From assembly GCF_000003815.2 (NCBI RefSeq), contig NC_049995.1:9160853-9223065 (forward strand): a stretch of DNA of 62,213 nt, written 5' to 3'. The notes beneath the pieces are model-generated. The model did not search any database, had not been told where the DNA came from, and saw only the letters and a program-made list of their open reading frames with translations. The position numbers and the translations under genes are program-made. Position 1 is the stretch's first letter. Each line of letters starts with the position of its first letter. The DNA comes from Branchiostoma floridae. Its lineage: Eukaryota > Chordata > Leptocardii > Amphioxiformes > Branchiostomatidae. Shown one piece after another: positions 21,094 through 34,800 of this stretch.

Positions 21094-22815
21094 ATGTGTG
21101 AACCGAGTGACCAGTCTAACAGGGAAGTGGTTGGGACTGCAGTAACTGGAGCAGCAGATTCGCAAACAGCAACATTCACATCCACCTCCAGCCAAAACAT
21201 AGTCCCAGATTTCCTGACGTCCTCCACCAGTGTTGAATGGAACGATCCACTGACTGAGGGTGGCTTTGGAGACGTGAGTGTTTTTGTTTACTACTGTTGT
21301 TTGTGTGTACAAGTTGTAAACAAGGCCACACAAAATAACAAGATAGAGGTAGACTTCAGATCTCGTTGCCAATTACATATAGATGTTCTCTTAAAAAAGT
21401 TTAGTCTAATTCTAAACACTTCTCTTTCAATTTGTAGTTCCCTTAGCCTTTAAAACTATCATATAATTAAAGGATTGATTATTCAAACTAACTAAATTAT
21501 TAACCAAGAAAGTAGTTAGTTTAGAAATAACATCTAAGATTTTCTAGAATATTTTTGAGATGAAAATTTTTCCTAAATGTAATTATTACTCTGTTGTATT
21601 ATTGGCTGTTTTGATTTTTTTTTTTACAACTTATTACTACATATATTTTGGGCAGTGGCATAAGGAAGAAAGGTATAAATTTTTTGCTGGATTTTGTTTC
21701 TGTAATGATTTTGTAGTGCAGTGCTACATTTTGACCTTCTTCCTGCTATTTGAGCCCATAACCAATGCAAATTTAGTCTGGTATCCAGCCGTTTTATACT
21801 TTTAAGTCCCGAGTCTCTTCTGTCCTCTCCGCAATTGTCCCTCTCTGGGCTCTCAAATACAAGCTGGAACTCAAACCAATCAAATCAAATTATACATTCA
21901 TGATGCTAGCACGTTGGTTGTCGTCTCCAAGCTGTGTTACTGTTATACCAATTCTAGTAAGTGCAGTGAGAGGCGACACCACCACTTCAATGGGATTCTG
22001 ACGACCCATTTTCCTTGATACAAGCAGAGCGATTTGATAATTCAAACTCTTTCCAAATCTGGTAGGCAAGAGCGCCAAAACTTCCTTTCCGTTGAGAAGG
22101 CCGTTCAGGCCTCTGTTTGCTCATATTTAGTGAACAAATGCTTGTCAATTAGCCCCAAACAGATTAGCCTGATTAAATCTCGCTTATAGCAGCCCGCCAA
22201 ACATCCGCCGGCCCCCTAGAGGGGAGGGGCCAGTTACAGCCCTGGACAGCAGAGTTTGTGTTGCACAGACTGAAAACAGATGCGATAGCATTATTTACCT
22301 CAATGAAAAGTGGCCTGCAGGCCGATTTGAGCTTTCATGAATAAATAAAGGTTCAAACAAACAAACAAACAAACCTCAGCTTAGGGGCCGGCCATGGTGA
22401 TGATCGCTGTGCCTCCCAAGTGAGCCAATCAGAGCTCTCGCTTATTTTTGAGGCATAATAAATTCCAACCGATTCCCAATCAATCAGGGCAGACGTAATT
22501 GCAGAGAGGACAGAACATCAGAAGCTGGATACCAGGCTAATGCAAATTTGTTGCGAATTGGCTATATTAGTAGGCAGGAGGTTGAAAGATATAAAGCATA
22601 TATAGACAGGAAGGCATGCTTGTTCGTTTGAACCCTCACAGGGCGTCACGCTTAGAACAGGGGGTCCCAGAAACTGTACGCCAATGGATCCCTGTACCAC
22701 GCCATCAGATCTCTCCCAAACCCCCCTCCCCCACACCGCCATCTCGTATATCTGTGACCCCTCCCAAGCCCCCTCCCCCCTCCCCTACCCCCCGGCAGAC
22801 TCCTTGTTTAGCGAG
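21094..22815 (+). CDS. DIDO-like gene, exons 1-2 (N-terminus)
   Basis: Exon 1 (21094-21273) codes 60 residues from ATG and ends with GGFGD before GTGAGT, phase 0. It is Ser/Thr- and acid-rich. Exon 2 (22642-22815) is a Pro-rich 58-codon segment containing MDPCTTPSD and ending DSLFSE before GTGAGT, also phase 0. Its 3' side and phase fit perfectly, but the acceptor (ctcacag) has a poor pyrimidine tract, so exon 2 could begin elsewhere or be skipped. No known domain lies in either exon. Confidence 0.6.
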
Positions 22816-25800
22816 GTGAGTCCAGTTTTTCTGGTGTGGGGATTTGTTTTAACGATGATTTTTTTACAGCCTGGTATCCATTGTATTCTACTTCTAGCTA
22901 TGGTTCGCTAAAACTATTGTTACAATGCAGAATAGACTTGTCATCTTTCTCATGTGAATGTTATTTCCATACTTCTTTAAAGTTTTATTATTGTGACCTT
23001 TGCCAAGAAGGTTATGTTTTGTGTGTGTGTGTTTGTGTTTGTGTGTGTGTGTGTGTGTGCACATGTGTGCATGTGCATGTTGGACAGTGTGTGCGTGTGT
23101 GTGTGTGTGAGCATGTGCATGTTGGACAGTGTAACTCCAGAAAGCCTGGATGGATTGTATCAACTTTGAAATGATCAGATTTTGGGCCCCCTGGTGGCCT
23201 TCCATTGTCCTGCAGTGGAGGTTCTGGTTTAAACATCTCAAATTCTGAGTCTGTTCTGCTCGGCAAAGTCTGTTCTGCATAGAAACAATCAAAGTGGCAA
23301 ACCAGAGCGAGAAAAGCGTGGATACCAGGCATCATTTTTTATTGGTTGTTGTGTTCTTCAGTTCTTATAACATACACTCTTCTGTTTTTCTTTCTCTTTG
23401 AACAATGGGTGCAAATTAGTTTTCCTATATATGTAACGACAGAGAGCTAAAATTGACAGCATTCAGACAGTTCAAACAATACATATAAGATTAAAACCGG
23501 AGAAGTAGCTTCCATCATTGAAACACAAACAAAATCAAAACCCAAAATGTATCTTCGTTCTAATTTGCAGCACCTATAAATGTAGCTATAGCTAGATTTC
23601 ATGGAAGTCTAGGGATGAGTACCTAAACCCTGTACCTGTACTACCTGTACTTGAACTTTGAAATTGTTTGATCTCTTCCTGTCACTCAACTGTGAAAACA
23701 TGAGCAAACAAATTAAATGTAAATACAATGTGAACTAAATTTAGAGCAGGCTCTTTCATTGACCCAGCTCAGTGACCTGGCACGTCTGTGACAGTGTCAG
23801 TTGTTGACCTTTGCTTCCTGTCAATCTGCAGCTGTCAACTCTGACCTTCACTCCCTGTCATTTTGCTGTGAATGTGACTAGCATATACTGATGATATAGT
23901 ATCATGTATTTACAATGTGGATACACAAACACACATACAAACAGACTGATAGTAAATGGTACTACACTCGGTTTTACGGAGCCTGGCATGTCGGAAGGTA
24001 TTTACCTATGCCTACGCATATGGCACATTCAATTTCGGTCTTTGTTCCGTTCCTCACATGCTTATAATTAGAATGTAAGAAATATGTCGTCAATCTATCA
24101 TGGGGGTAATTAAAGACATGCTTCTTCGGGTCCGAGAATGTTTTTCAAAAGCATTACGTTATACATGAATCTGTTTGTCTATTTAGATTTAGTTCTACTA
24201 ACTACAAATTGACTCGGAAGAGTATATTGACATGGTACATTTAAGTACAGGGACTTGTGTATGGTTGTCTGTATTTCTAGACTTGAGTGGCAGTGTGTAG
24301 TCTGTTCGTGTGCACTCTTTCTATCTTTTTCTGAATTCTCTGTCCAAAAACCACATTGGTTTGGTCCTTGGAAACTTTATTGCCTGGATTCAATGGTAAG
24401 GAATACATGTAGATTGCTCAAGTGTGTATCTTTCTGTTGCTCTTTTTCTGGCCTTGAATGTTACAAAGTTTCTTTAAATTATTAGAATTTAAACTTAAAC
24501 TTTAAGTTAAAGGCATGTAGGAAAATTTCATAAAACAATCTGGCTATTAGATGGCTTCGGAATGGGTAGAATTGGTGGATGTCAAGACAATTTGTATGTA
24601 TGGACAGTATTAACAACAACGCCCTCTGTCTCCTTGTACAGGTACTACAGTCTGCCCAGGACGACCCATCCGGGCGCAACCTGTTCTCGGAGCTGTGCGG
24701 TCCGCAGCAACTCTCCGCCGACCAAGTCGAGAAATTCCTCAACGAGACCAACCAGTCTTCCCAGTATGTGGACAGCACTTTGGACCCTTCCATTGAAGAG
24801 AGCATCGACTCTATGCTCAGAGACAATGATCCTATGTTAACGTCCACTTCCGTTGAGAACTTCAAACTTGACATCGGAGTCTTCGACAATACCAGCGACG
24901 GACTAACTCTTGTGAATCCCGAGCCGGGCATTCCCGGCGACATCAACCCAGATACATTCCTCAAAGATTTGAACGACGTCGGAAGCTCGTCGCAAACGGA
25001 AAACAAAATGGAGCCAATGCCGACGCGTCGGTCGCCAAGAGTCGCGGGAATAGCGCCAACAACGGCACAAGAAGAGGAGACGAAAGCGCAAGGCGACAAG
25101 GCGGATACGCCACCACAGAAAAAAGAAGCGGAGCCAAAGAATCTTCGGAGGAGTTCGCGAATCCAACGGAAAGACGACAGCGGGGATAGCGCCACCCCGT
25201 CGCCAAGAACGAGAGGAAGAGCGGCAAAGTCGTCACCGCAAGTCCAGAAGACGCCTCTGATGGCGAGAAGAACTCGCGCCTCTGCCGTGAGACTGCAGAC
25301 AGAAGCAGCGTCTGTTGAATCGGACACAGCGACAACTGGCGAGGAAAGCTTCCCATCACCCCCTAGAACGAGACGACAGGTAGCAGCGAAAACCTCTCCT
25401 GGGAAAAAGACAGCGATAACCCCTAAAAGAGCCGCGGCACTCCTGCAAAAGGCTGGCGCAACAGTTTTAAAGAAAGCGCTGCCAACTTCCAAGGAGGCGG
25501 CCTCCCCACCAACACCTAAAGAATCACCCTCTGTGTCCAAGGAAACTGAAGTCCCTCCTCAAGAAACTCCGATTGAAGAGTCTCAAGAAACCCCAAGTAC
25601 ACCTCAAAAGGTGGTAGAATCAACCCAAGAAACCCCATCCACACCCCAACCAACCCAGGATGAAGGAGTTAAAACAGAAACACAGGTAACCCCCAGCACA
25701 GCCCAGGTAAGACCAAGCGTAACCCAGGTAACTCCAAGCTTGACCATGGAGACACCAGTAAAAGAAGTTGCAGTCTTGGCTACTGACGCCCCCTTGCAGA

Positions 25801-28800
25801 AATCAACTGCACTGCAGGAGATGGAAACACCTGCAGAAACAAGTGCAGATGTAACAGAAACACCAACTGTATCTAAGGAAGATGACAGTAAAGAAGAAAC
25901 GGATTCCAGCCCGAATAACACTAGAAAGTCCACAAGAATACAAGTCAAGGAGAAAGAGGAAGCAGAGAGAGTTGAACTTGCCCGTGTGCGGATGTTGGAT
26001 CACGATTACGCTCAACCAGTTGACGAAAAGCGTGCTGCGAAAAGAAAAGGCGGCAAACCTGTTGAAGGCGATGACGCAGCAAGCGGTAGTAACGAACAAG
26101 AACTGTCTGAGCTGAAATCTGAGCCCAAAGAAGACACTGAATCTAAAACTCCCACACCGAAAAGGGGAGGTAGAAAGAAAGGAGCAAAGAAAGCCGAAGA
26201 GGAGAAAAAAGAACAAGAATTGAGTGAAGAAACAAAAGAAGAGGCAGAGGAAGAGAAGGATGGGGAAAAGGGAGCGAAGAAAAAGACCACACCTGCGAAA
26301 AAACAACAGGAAAAGACGCCGAAAAGAGCAGCAATAGGTAAAAAAGGGGTAGCTCCAAAGTCCCCAAAAGAGACTCCTCCCCCCTCTGCTAAAAAGGGGA
26401 AACGAAAATCAGAAGTTTCCGAATCGGAAGAAGAAGATCTTCCGCTAAAAAGACTGATGGAAGAAATGCACAAGGAAAAAGCTCAAGAAGTGATGGCGAA
26501 ACAGCAGAAAAAGAAACCGGAAAGAAAGCGTAGAAAATCTTCTGTTCAAATTGTTGAGGTAGAGGAACCAATACTATTCACCCCTGATAATGCCGCTCCA
26601 TTGGTCAAAGAGGAAGAGGTCAAAGTTCATGGAAAGAAAGATGGCGGAACTGAGGAGGAGGCATCGACCAATAAGGAAGGAATAAAACCTAAGGAAGTGA
26701 AACCAGTTAAGACGGAAAAGCCTTCTACAAGTACCAAGGAGGAAAGAAGAAAGTCCTTGGAGAAGGACGAAGCCAAGAAAGCAGTCAAGGACAAGGAAAG
26801 ACAGAGGAAGGATTCTGTCAAATCAGAGAAGTCAGACAAAGAGCACCAAGGTAAGGATGTTATCAATGCTGTTATTGGCTGTACATGATGAGGACCATAC
26901 CATTTTGAGGGGGGGTATGATGAGAAGTCTTATCTTTTGTCAGTAGCACTGAACAAATCTCATTGGATAAAAGATGTTGTCTGAAACGCCTGATCGTTTC
27001 CAAAATCATATTGAGTTGCTTGAGTAACCGCTATTTGGCATTACTGAAGATAGTGGATACCATTTGAAACGTCTGACTGATACAAAACTTATCCATTTGC
27101 ATGAGTAATTTTTGTGTACATTTCTATCTGCTTTGTTTTCGTACATGTATAGAACCAAATGTTTCATTGAATTTGAAGCTTAGTGTTTGTGTCAACGCCT
27201 TCCGTATTGTTCTTGACCTGTTTCTGTACTGTTGTGTTTTAGGCAATGAGTCGGGTTCTGAAAGTGATGACTCTGGAATGACCTTCTCAGATGACCCCAA
27301 TGACAGTGACTGGGAAGATGAAGACCCACACAAGGCCTACTGTATCTGTAGAAAGCCCCATGGGAAAAGGTAACCAAACTTGTACATTGACAGTGCTTGA
27401 AATACGTACTTGTACACTTGCAAACGCAAATACATTTTGTAATTTTAAACCCAGTTAGTGCAGTGTGCAACCTTACCTTTCGCAGTTAGAACACCGCTTT
27501 TCTGCCACCAACGTGCATATTAAAGCTTGTATTTATTTCTTAGAGATAAGGATAAGAGAAAACAATGCTAAGTTTGACGGTAGAAACTTGGTAGACATGA
27601 CTAATAATCCCTACTTTGCTCTTGTTTTTTCTTGAACCAGTAAGCAAAAAAAAATGTGTAGATGCCTGCTGATATATGTGTTAATTTTCTGCTTGATCCA
27701 AAATCCGGTCTACTGATTTTTTGTCAGGATAGTTTTATTTTGGCCGGTCCCACAAGAAAAATATGTTTTGTACCCACATAGATTTCTGGCTGATGTGCAT
27801 ATATCCTAGCCTGGGTACCATCCGGAAAGAAGTTCGCTCCGGCATTCATTATACACTATATACAGTCGCTTCTCTGTGATTCCGTCTGGGAACGCAGACC
27901 ATCTTAACGTCTGGAATCGTCCAAATTTTGGACGCAGGTGCTGATTGGTCCCTACACATGAGCGAATTATGGAATGGGTTCAAGCGATCGTTCGAACAGG
28001 CGTTCCAACACCAGACAATCATCGAACGAGTGCTCTAGAGCCTATTCTTTGATTCGCTCATTAACTGGCGTCACCACCAAACGGTTTGAATGCGCAAGTC
28101 TCCAAACAGATAGCAGAAGCGAACTTAGGAGCGAACTACTATCCGGATGGTGGCCAGACGACATATTTCCTAGAAGAGGCTTGTCTAGCTAATTTGCATA
28201 TTTGTACCTAGCTGATTTGCATATTTGTGCTTCTATAGGTTCATGATCTGCTGTGACCGTTGTGAAGAGTGGTACCACGGAGACTGTGTGGGTATCACCA
28301 AGAAGGAGGGGATACGCATGGAGAAGAACAGTGAAGACTACATCTGTCCTAGATGTAAAGGTAATCAAGTCTTTGTTTGTTATGTGTACCTTTCAGGGCT
28401 TGAAATTCGTTTTGGGGATTAGGTGCACTGGTGCACCCAACCTAAAAAAATTGGGTGCACCAAACAATTTTTGGATGCACCACATAAGATAATTAGAGAA
28501 TTATGTAGAAAACCTAATCACAAACCTTACTGTTCCTCTTCTGAGCATCTAAAATTTCGATGAATCCAAATTGAACTTCAAATTCTTAAACAAGTAAGTT
28601 ACTATGACAGACATTTTATTATATTTCTAACAGTTGGATGTCAAGAATATGGTGCATAATAGTATGTATAGGTAATCCTACGAAAATATTTGGGTGCACC
28701 CTGTGCACCCACAGAAAAAAATTGGGTGCACAGCTCAAATTTTGGGTGCACCTGGGTGCACATGCACCTAGTGTTTCGAGCCCTGCCTTCACCGAAGGGG

Positions 28801-31800
28801 AATATATTTTTTCCTTTGTTTCTTCTTTACCAAACACTGGACCAGATGGCGGACACCTTGTCCTCGGTGTTGCACCTGGTGGTGTTTGATTACATTACAT
28901 GTAGCAAGTGGTAGGACAGAGCTAGTCATTATAAATACATGTATTGATATGTTTGAGCAAGAATGAATAAAGCTGTAGTTTGTTAGGATCATGTGAATAT
29001 TAACATTATGTTTTTGCTAGCAAATGTTACCTTAAGTACATTGATGAAGGTTACTCATCCAGGTAATGGTATATGTCAAAAAGAAGTCACTCAAGCAACT
29101 GGATATGATTTTGGAAACATCGGACAGCTATGCTTTATTCATAAAAAATGGGTTATAGTCAACAAGTCATTATGGAATTGTACATTGAGCCTTATACATA
29201 CTTTATACCACATCCAGGAGAGAAGGCTTCAGCCTGTAGTGTCCTGATCTTCTTTCTTCATGTGACATACTTTCGACACTCCCAGTATACATGTATATCA
29301 TATACATGTACATGTATATCATAGTTATACTTATACTTCAGAATCTCTATAAAATAGGGTATAGTAGATAAGGTATTTTTGTTAATCACATACAAAGTTT
29401 AACTGCCAGAATTATGATACTTATACTTGATTTGAATATTGAGACTGTTTTCTTTTCTTGTTTGCACAGAAAAAGCTGCTAAAGAAAAGACTGTGGCGGA
29501 CTCTGAACCCAAGGCACAGCAAGACAAGGAGGTACATGTGAAACATGTAAAGAAAATGCATACTAAGGAAGAGGTATTGTCTTGGTTGAACTCTTCTGTT
29601 TTTTTTCAAACAAACCTTTTGTAATTCTACTCATATCAATTATCATAATCCATGATCTGCAGAAAAGTAAGGAGCCTACCACAAGAAAAATTAGAAATTA
29701 TTTATTGCAACCACATCCCTATACAGGAATGTTTCTACTAATAGATTAAACAAGAAAGCTTCTGAAAAAAGCTGCCCGGTGCGTATTTTGCGAAAAGCCT
29801 GGATGTTAAACAAAATCACACGAAAAAAGAGTTTTTCAACATCGAATTACTGAATTGGTTTTTCTTCTATTAAATAAACACTACATGAGATTTGTCTAAC
29901 AAAGAAAAAAAAATTTAGCAAGTGGGGTTCGAACCTACGATCTACGGAAGATAGGTACCGTGCTGTAGACCGCTCGGCCACGCTGGCTCGATTATGCAAT
30001 AGCACGTATAGAAGGGCTATTTGGTTAAAGTGACCGATCCATCCATCCATCCATCCATGCATCCATGCAACCGCTTCTCCCGTCTCATAGCCAGTGCTAC
30101 GCACCGGCAAAAAATGTCCGGGGGAGGATTTCCCCAGACCCACTACAATGCTCATACCTACAGTACATTGCTTATAACATGGCTTTCCAGTACTAAGATT
30201 GACTTTATTTATTTTGCACAATCTTTAAAAAGTTAACATAAAACAAGTTAAAGGAAGAAAGTACGTGCAGGGGGGAAGAAAAAAGCCTCGTGGCTTGTAC
30301 AGGCTTAAAGATGCCTGTACACTGTGAAAAACTCCTGGTAAGAATACTGGAAACGACAAAATGCAATCCCTATCAACCCTAGGATTGAATTCGGCCACAG
30401 AATTTAATCCAGATGGCCAAGCAGTGGGGTTGCGTTGCAACTGCTCCAAAGACCTGATTGAAAATTCATGTTCAGTTCCCAGACTAATTTAGTTGTTTAC
30501 TTGCCACACCTACATACATTATTACATGGATAGACCACCAGAAGGGCAACGATTTACATCTCACATTGTGCTCTAGGCTTTAAAATACTGGGCACATAGT
30601 GCACTTTTTGTGCACCAAAAATTGGAATTGTGCACCTAATTTTTGACTGGATGTACCGGTGCACCTAGGTATTTCTGTAGGGTGATATACGTGAAGGTAT
30701 ACAGGATATTCTTGACATTTAAGTGTCAGAAAAGGTAAGAGCGCCTATGTTGAACTTCTTGTTTAATTTTGATGTTTAGAATGGAATTATGTGGGTTCAT
30801 TTACATGTTTTTTTGTTGTTGTGCTCCCAAATTGTTTTCTGTGAATTAGTCTCTTTTTAAACCAAGCAGTCTTCTCTTCATTTTCTTTAGTTTTATACTT
30901 TATAGAAGAAAAAATCTCTCTTAGCTATGACAGCAACAATGTGCGTGTAATAATATTATGACAGTCAGATTTGCAACTTGCTTGTGCATATTCTTTTACA
31001 GAGAAAAACTTTGGGCGCATATCGTAATGTAAATGAACCCACATAATTCTCTATTGATAGGAGGAAAAATTTATGTGGTTCAAGTTTGTCTATTTGTCAG
31101 GGTTGGACAAATTTGCTAAAGTTCACTTGTCCTATCAGGCAAGTACATAGAAAATCTACTTGTTGCCTGATCTAAATCTTACTTGTACGGACATCTTAAA
31201 TGGCATTTGTCTAAGTATTTTCAATTCCATCAATGGAATTATTCTTTTATTGTTGGCTCTATTTTTCTGTGTTGACCAATGCTTAATGCTATGACTGTGA
31301 AAGGTAACAAGTATATAAAAATATTCCTCATGGAAAAATCTTGCCTGATTGGACAAGTGGGGAAGGACATGCACTTGGCCGATCAGTACTTTCACTTGCC
31401 CTGGACAATCGGACTAGTGGACTTGTGCAACCCTGATTTCTAAACACTGAATTCTTATTACCAGGGAAGTGATGATGCTTCAACCAGTAAATCTGACAGC
31501 AAAAAGATGAAGTCAAAGGAAGAGCACTCCAAGACGGGCAAGGCAGTCAAGAAAGATCCTTCCAAGAAGGGCGAAGAAGGCACAGAGACTCTTAAGAGAC
31601 AAAAGTCTAAGGAGGAAGAGAAGGAATCGGAGAAGGAGAGTCCAACTGCGAAGAAAAAGAAAATCAAGATTTTTAAGGATGTAGGTTTAAGATTTACTAT
31701 TAGATTGTTCAAAATTGTCTGTGGCCACCTGGTGTATTATTGAAGGATAAACTGTAGATACTAAAGTTTTCCATTTTTATAGTTGCCATTTGGTCTGGTT

Positions 31801-34800
31801 ACCGGTACAGGAAATTCATGTCCAGGTACGGTTCAGGTCCAGGTCCTGTACCTGGACCTATCGTCTGTAAAAACTTGTCACTGGGTAATACTCAATACAA
31901 TGGTCCATTTTGCTACAAAGGAACTGTATGGTGGAATATCCGACTCCGGGTCTTTTGAAATCTTGTCATCATGTAAACAATACTGTCTCTTTTAACTTAG
32001 ACCAAGATTGACTGTCAACTATCCTCTACTTCTCTCTTGTTATTTTCTTGTATCGGTAAGCCCCAAAACCCCTGTGAGTGCCTTCCAGTATAATCTGTTC
32101 ATTTTCTAATTGGTTCAAACAATTGAATATTGTTTAGTCCATGTTTAACCTTTAGAAATGTAAAGTGTCACATGACCTATCCCACAGAAGTACCACCCCA
32201 GACAGAAGTGTATCGGCGCGGGCTGTACCAACTGGGCGCAGCGGGGATCGGTGTACTGCAGCAACAACTGCATCCTGAGCCACGCCCGCGAGTCTCTCAA
32301 ACTCATCAACAAGGAGAAGCAGAAGTACGGCCTGCTGGACGCGCACGGCAAGAAGGACCCCAAGTCTTCTCCCGTAGGTTTCAAACCTACATCGTTTTAC
32401 GTAAGATTTTGAGTTCCCTGTACCGCACCTATACCTTTAGACCTTAAACCACTAGACTTTTGCAAGGGGTGTTGCTATGTCCTAATTTTGTTGCTAACCT
32501 ATCACAAACACTAGACTTCAGTATATCTCGCACACCAAGAAGGACCCCAAGTCCTCTCAAGTAGGTTTCAAACCTACATCGTTCTACGTAAGATTTTGAA
32601 ATCCCTGTACCGCACCTATCTTTAGTCTGTAAATCATGACCAGTGTTTCAAACCTACATCGTTCTACGTAAGATTTTGAAATCCCTGTACTGCACCTATC
32701 CTTTAGAGTGTAAACCACAAGACTTTTGCTATGTCCTAGTTGTGTCGCTAAGGCCTTAATTTTATGGATGATATCCTCTGGGTTAGTTCCTAACTGCATT
32801 GGAAGAATGTTGTGCATGATTTGGTATTACAGTAGAAGCCGTTTAATTGCATACCGCATTTGCCACAGCATTTTCGTGCAATTATTCGGGTGGTGCAGTA
32901 ATGCAGAGTTATCCAGCTGGACTGCACCGGTTTGGGATTTGGGGATTCCGTGCAATCAACAGAAGTGTGCGGTTGTTTGTTGTGCAATTAAATGGCTTCT
33001 ACTGTATTGCATAACCTAAACTTGTAAGGATAACCTCTATATTTGAACACTCCAATGAAACATGGTCATTCCCTTGTTGTTTCAGTAGCAAGATATATTT
33101 TTACAGGGAGTAGTTGCTAGCCCTTCCCCTTTAAGGTACTTGAGGCACCTCCACGAACATGGGACCCCTATTTTACATCCCCTCTGAAAGATTAAGGTAA
33201 AGCCCCTAACTGGGATGCCCTTGCCAGGATTTGAACCGGGGTCTCCCAGTTACCAACTAATTAGAACCAGGAGCTGAACTGTGAGGCTTACACCAGTTGA
33301 GCTACGGGGACATACCCCTCCTATCACACACTAAATCTTTTTGTATGTCTAGGCTAAGCCTGACTCCACATCCCATGGCCATCATCATAAGAAGGTCCCG
33401 ACTTCCCCTCCTGCTACTTCTGCAGAGAAAGGCAAAAAGGACCCGGAGAGAGTCGCTGTCATTGAAAGGTACGGTAGATTAATTTGTTTTCCTATTAGTG
33501 TCCAGTAGTTGATTATACTGCAGCTGAGGTCCCTGACACGGGTGGGCAGCAGTCGGCTAGTCTTCACACCATGGTCTGGGAACTTGATTTTTGTGGTGTT
33601 TTATATTTACGTGCTTGAAACACCCCTCAGTAGTGAGAAGGTTAACAAACATGTTGGTTTCTCTATCCAGGTCCACTGGCCGTTTGCTGGCATGGTTGTT
33701 GGCACCAACAGAAGATAAATGTCTCAGTGGTCTAAACACCCCTCAGTAGTGTGACAGTTAAAGAAACGTTATTTTCTCTATCCAGGTCCGCTGGCTGTTT
33801 GCTGGCAGGGATGTAAGCCCCCTACAGCAGATAATCTGTCTTAGTGGATGGAGATCTAAACACCCCTCAGTGTTGTAATGGTTAACAAACATGTTTTTTT
33901 TTCCCTACCCAGATCGACTGGCCGTTTGCTTGCTGGTTTGTCTGCCCCAACAGAAGATAACCTGTCCCAGTGGCTGGAGACACATCCAACCTATGAGGTC
34001 TTGAGGCCAGAGGTCAAGCAGACACAAACTTATGGTGAGAAAATCTTGATTTTTGTTTAACTCAGAGTTTTGGGAAATGAACAAAAAATCTCTTAAAAGA
34101 TGGATTATTTTGTGAAAGAACACATGTTTTGTTGTTGTAAGGTTCGTTTGAAAAAGGACATACAGGACAAATGTGAGGTGTTTTTGTTATTTTAAATAGT
34201 AAACAGGATGTTTTGTTCTGGCTGTTTATATTTTTCTCTCTATGTTGGGGACACTGACAGGAAGTTAGGTCAAAGGTCCCAGAAATGGTCATCAAAGGTT
34301 ATCTCATTTCCTGTCTTCAGTCCTACTTTATGCTTCCCTTATAGGAGACAGTAGTAAAATGTATACTTTAAAAGACAGAATCAGTGAGAAATCTAGTACA
34401 GTGATAAACAAAACAGGAAATCCAGAACAATAAATATCACTGGTGTCAAATCTTGTACAGGTAAAGAGGCAGAGAAAGTGAAGAAAGGCCAGTCGTCTAA
34501 GCCAATCGAGCTGGACCCGGTACGGCTGAACGTACGACGGGCGCTAAAGGATCTTCTGAAGGATAGGTGGGAGTTTTGTTTCCTTTTATTTCTGAAGAAC
34601 CATTAAGCTGGCTCAGTGTAGTACGCCGGTTTTGTACAATAAGTACTACAAGCTGCCTAAGATTTACAAGTAAGGCTTGTTCCAGGAAGGACCCCTACTT
34701 GATAAGTGTGCTTTCCCTGCTCAGCACTCAGTGTTCGAGAAAGAGTATGGCACTTGAATACACACCACTACAGTAGAAGCCAGTTAATTGCACAACGGAT

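Noticed and set aside
22836-23335. Frames with alternating Cys-Val or His-Thr runs
   Set aside because: Translations of a TG/CA microsatellite in an intron.
24482-25540. 352-codon minus-strand open frame opposite exon 3
   Set aside because: It is the antisense of a Lys/Glu/Ser-rich coding exon with biased codons, and has no motif of its own. The plus strand carries the conserved family motifs and matching splice phases.
29922-29997. Class II tRNA gene on the minus strand
   Set aside because: The A and B boxes are good, but the acceptor stem cannot pair and the anticodon arm is unclear. Listed only as tRNA-derived.
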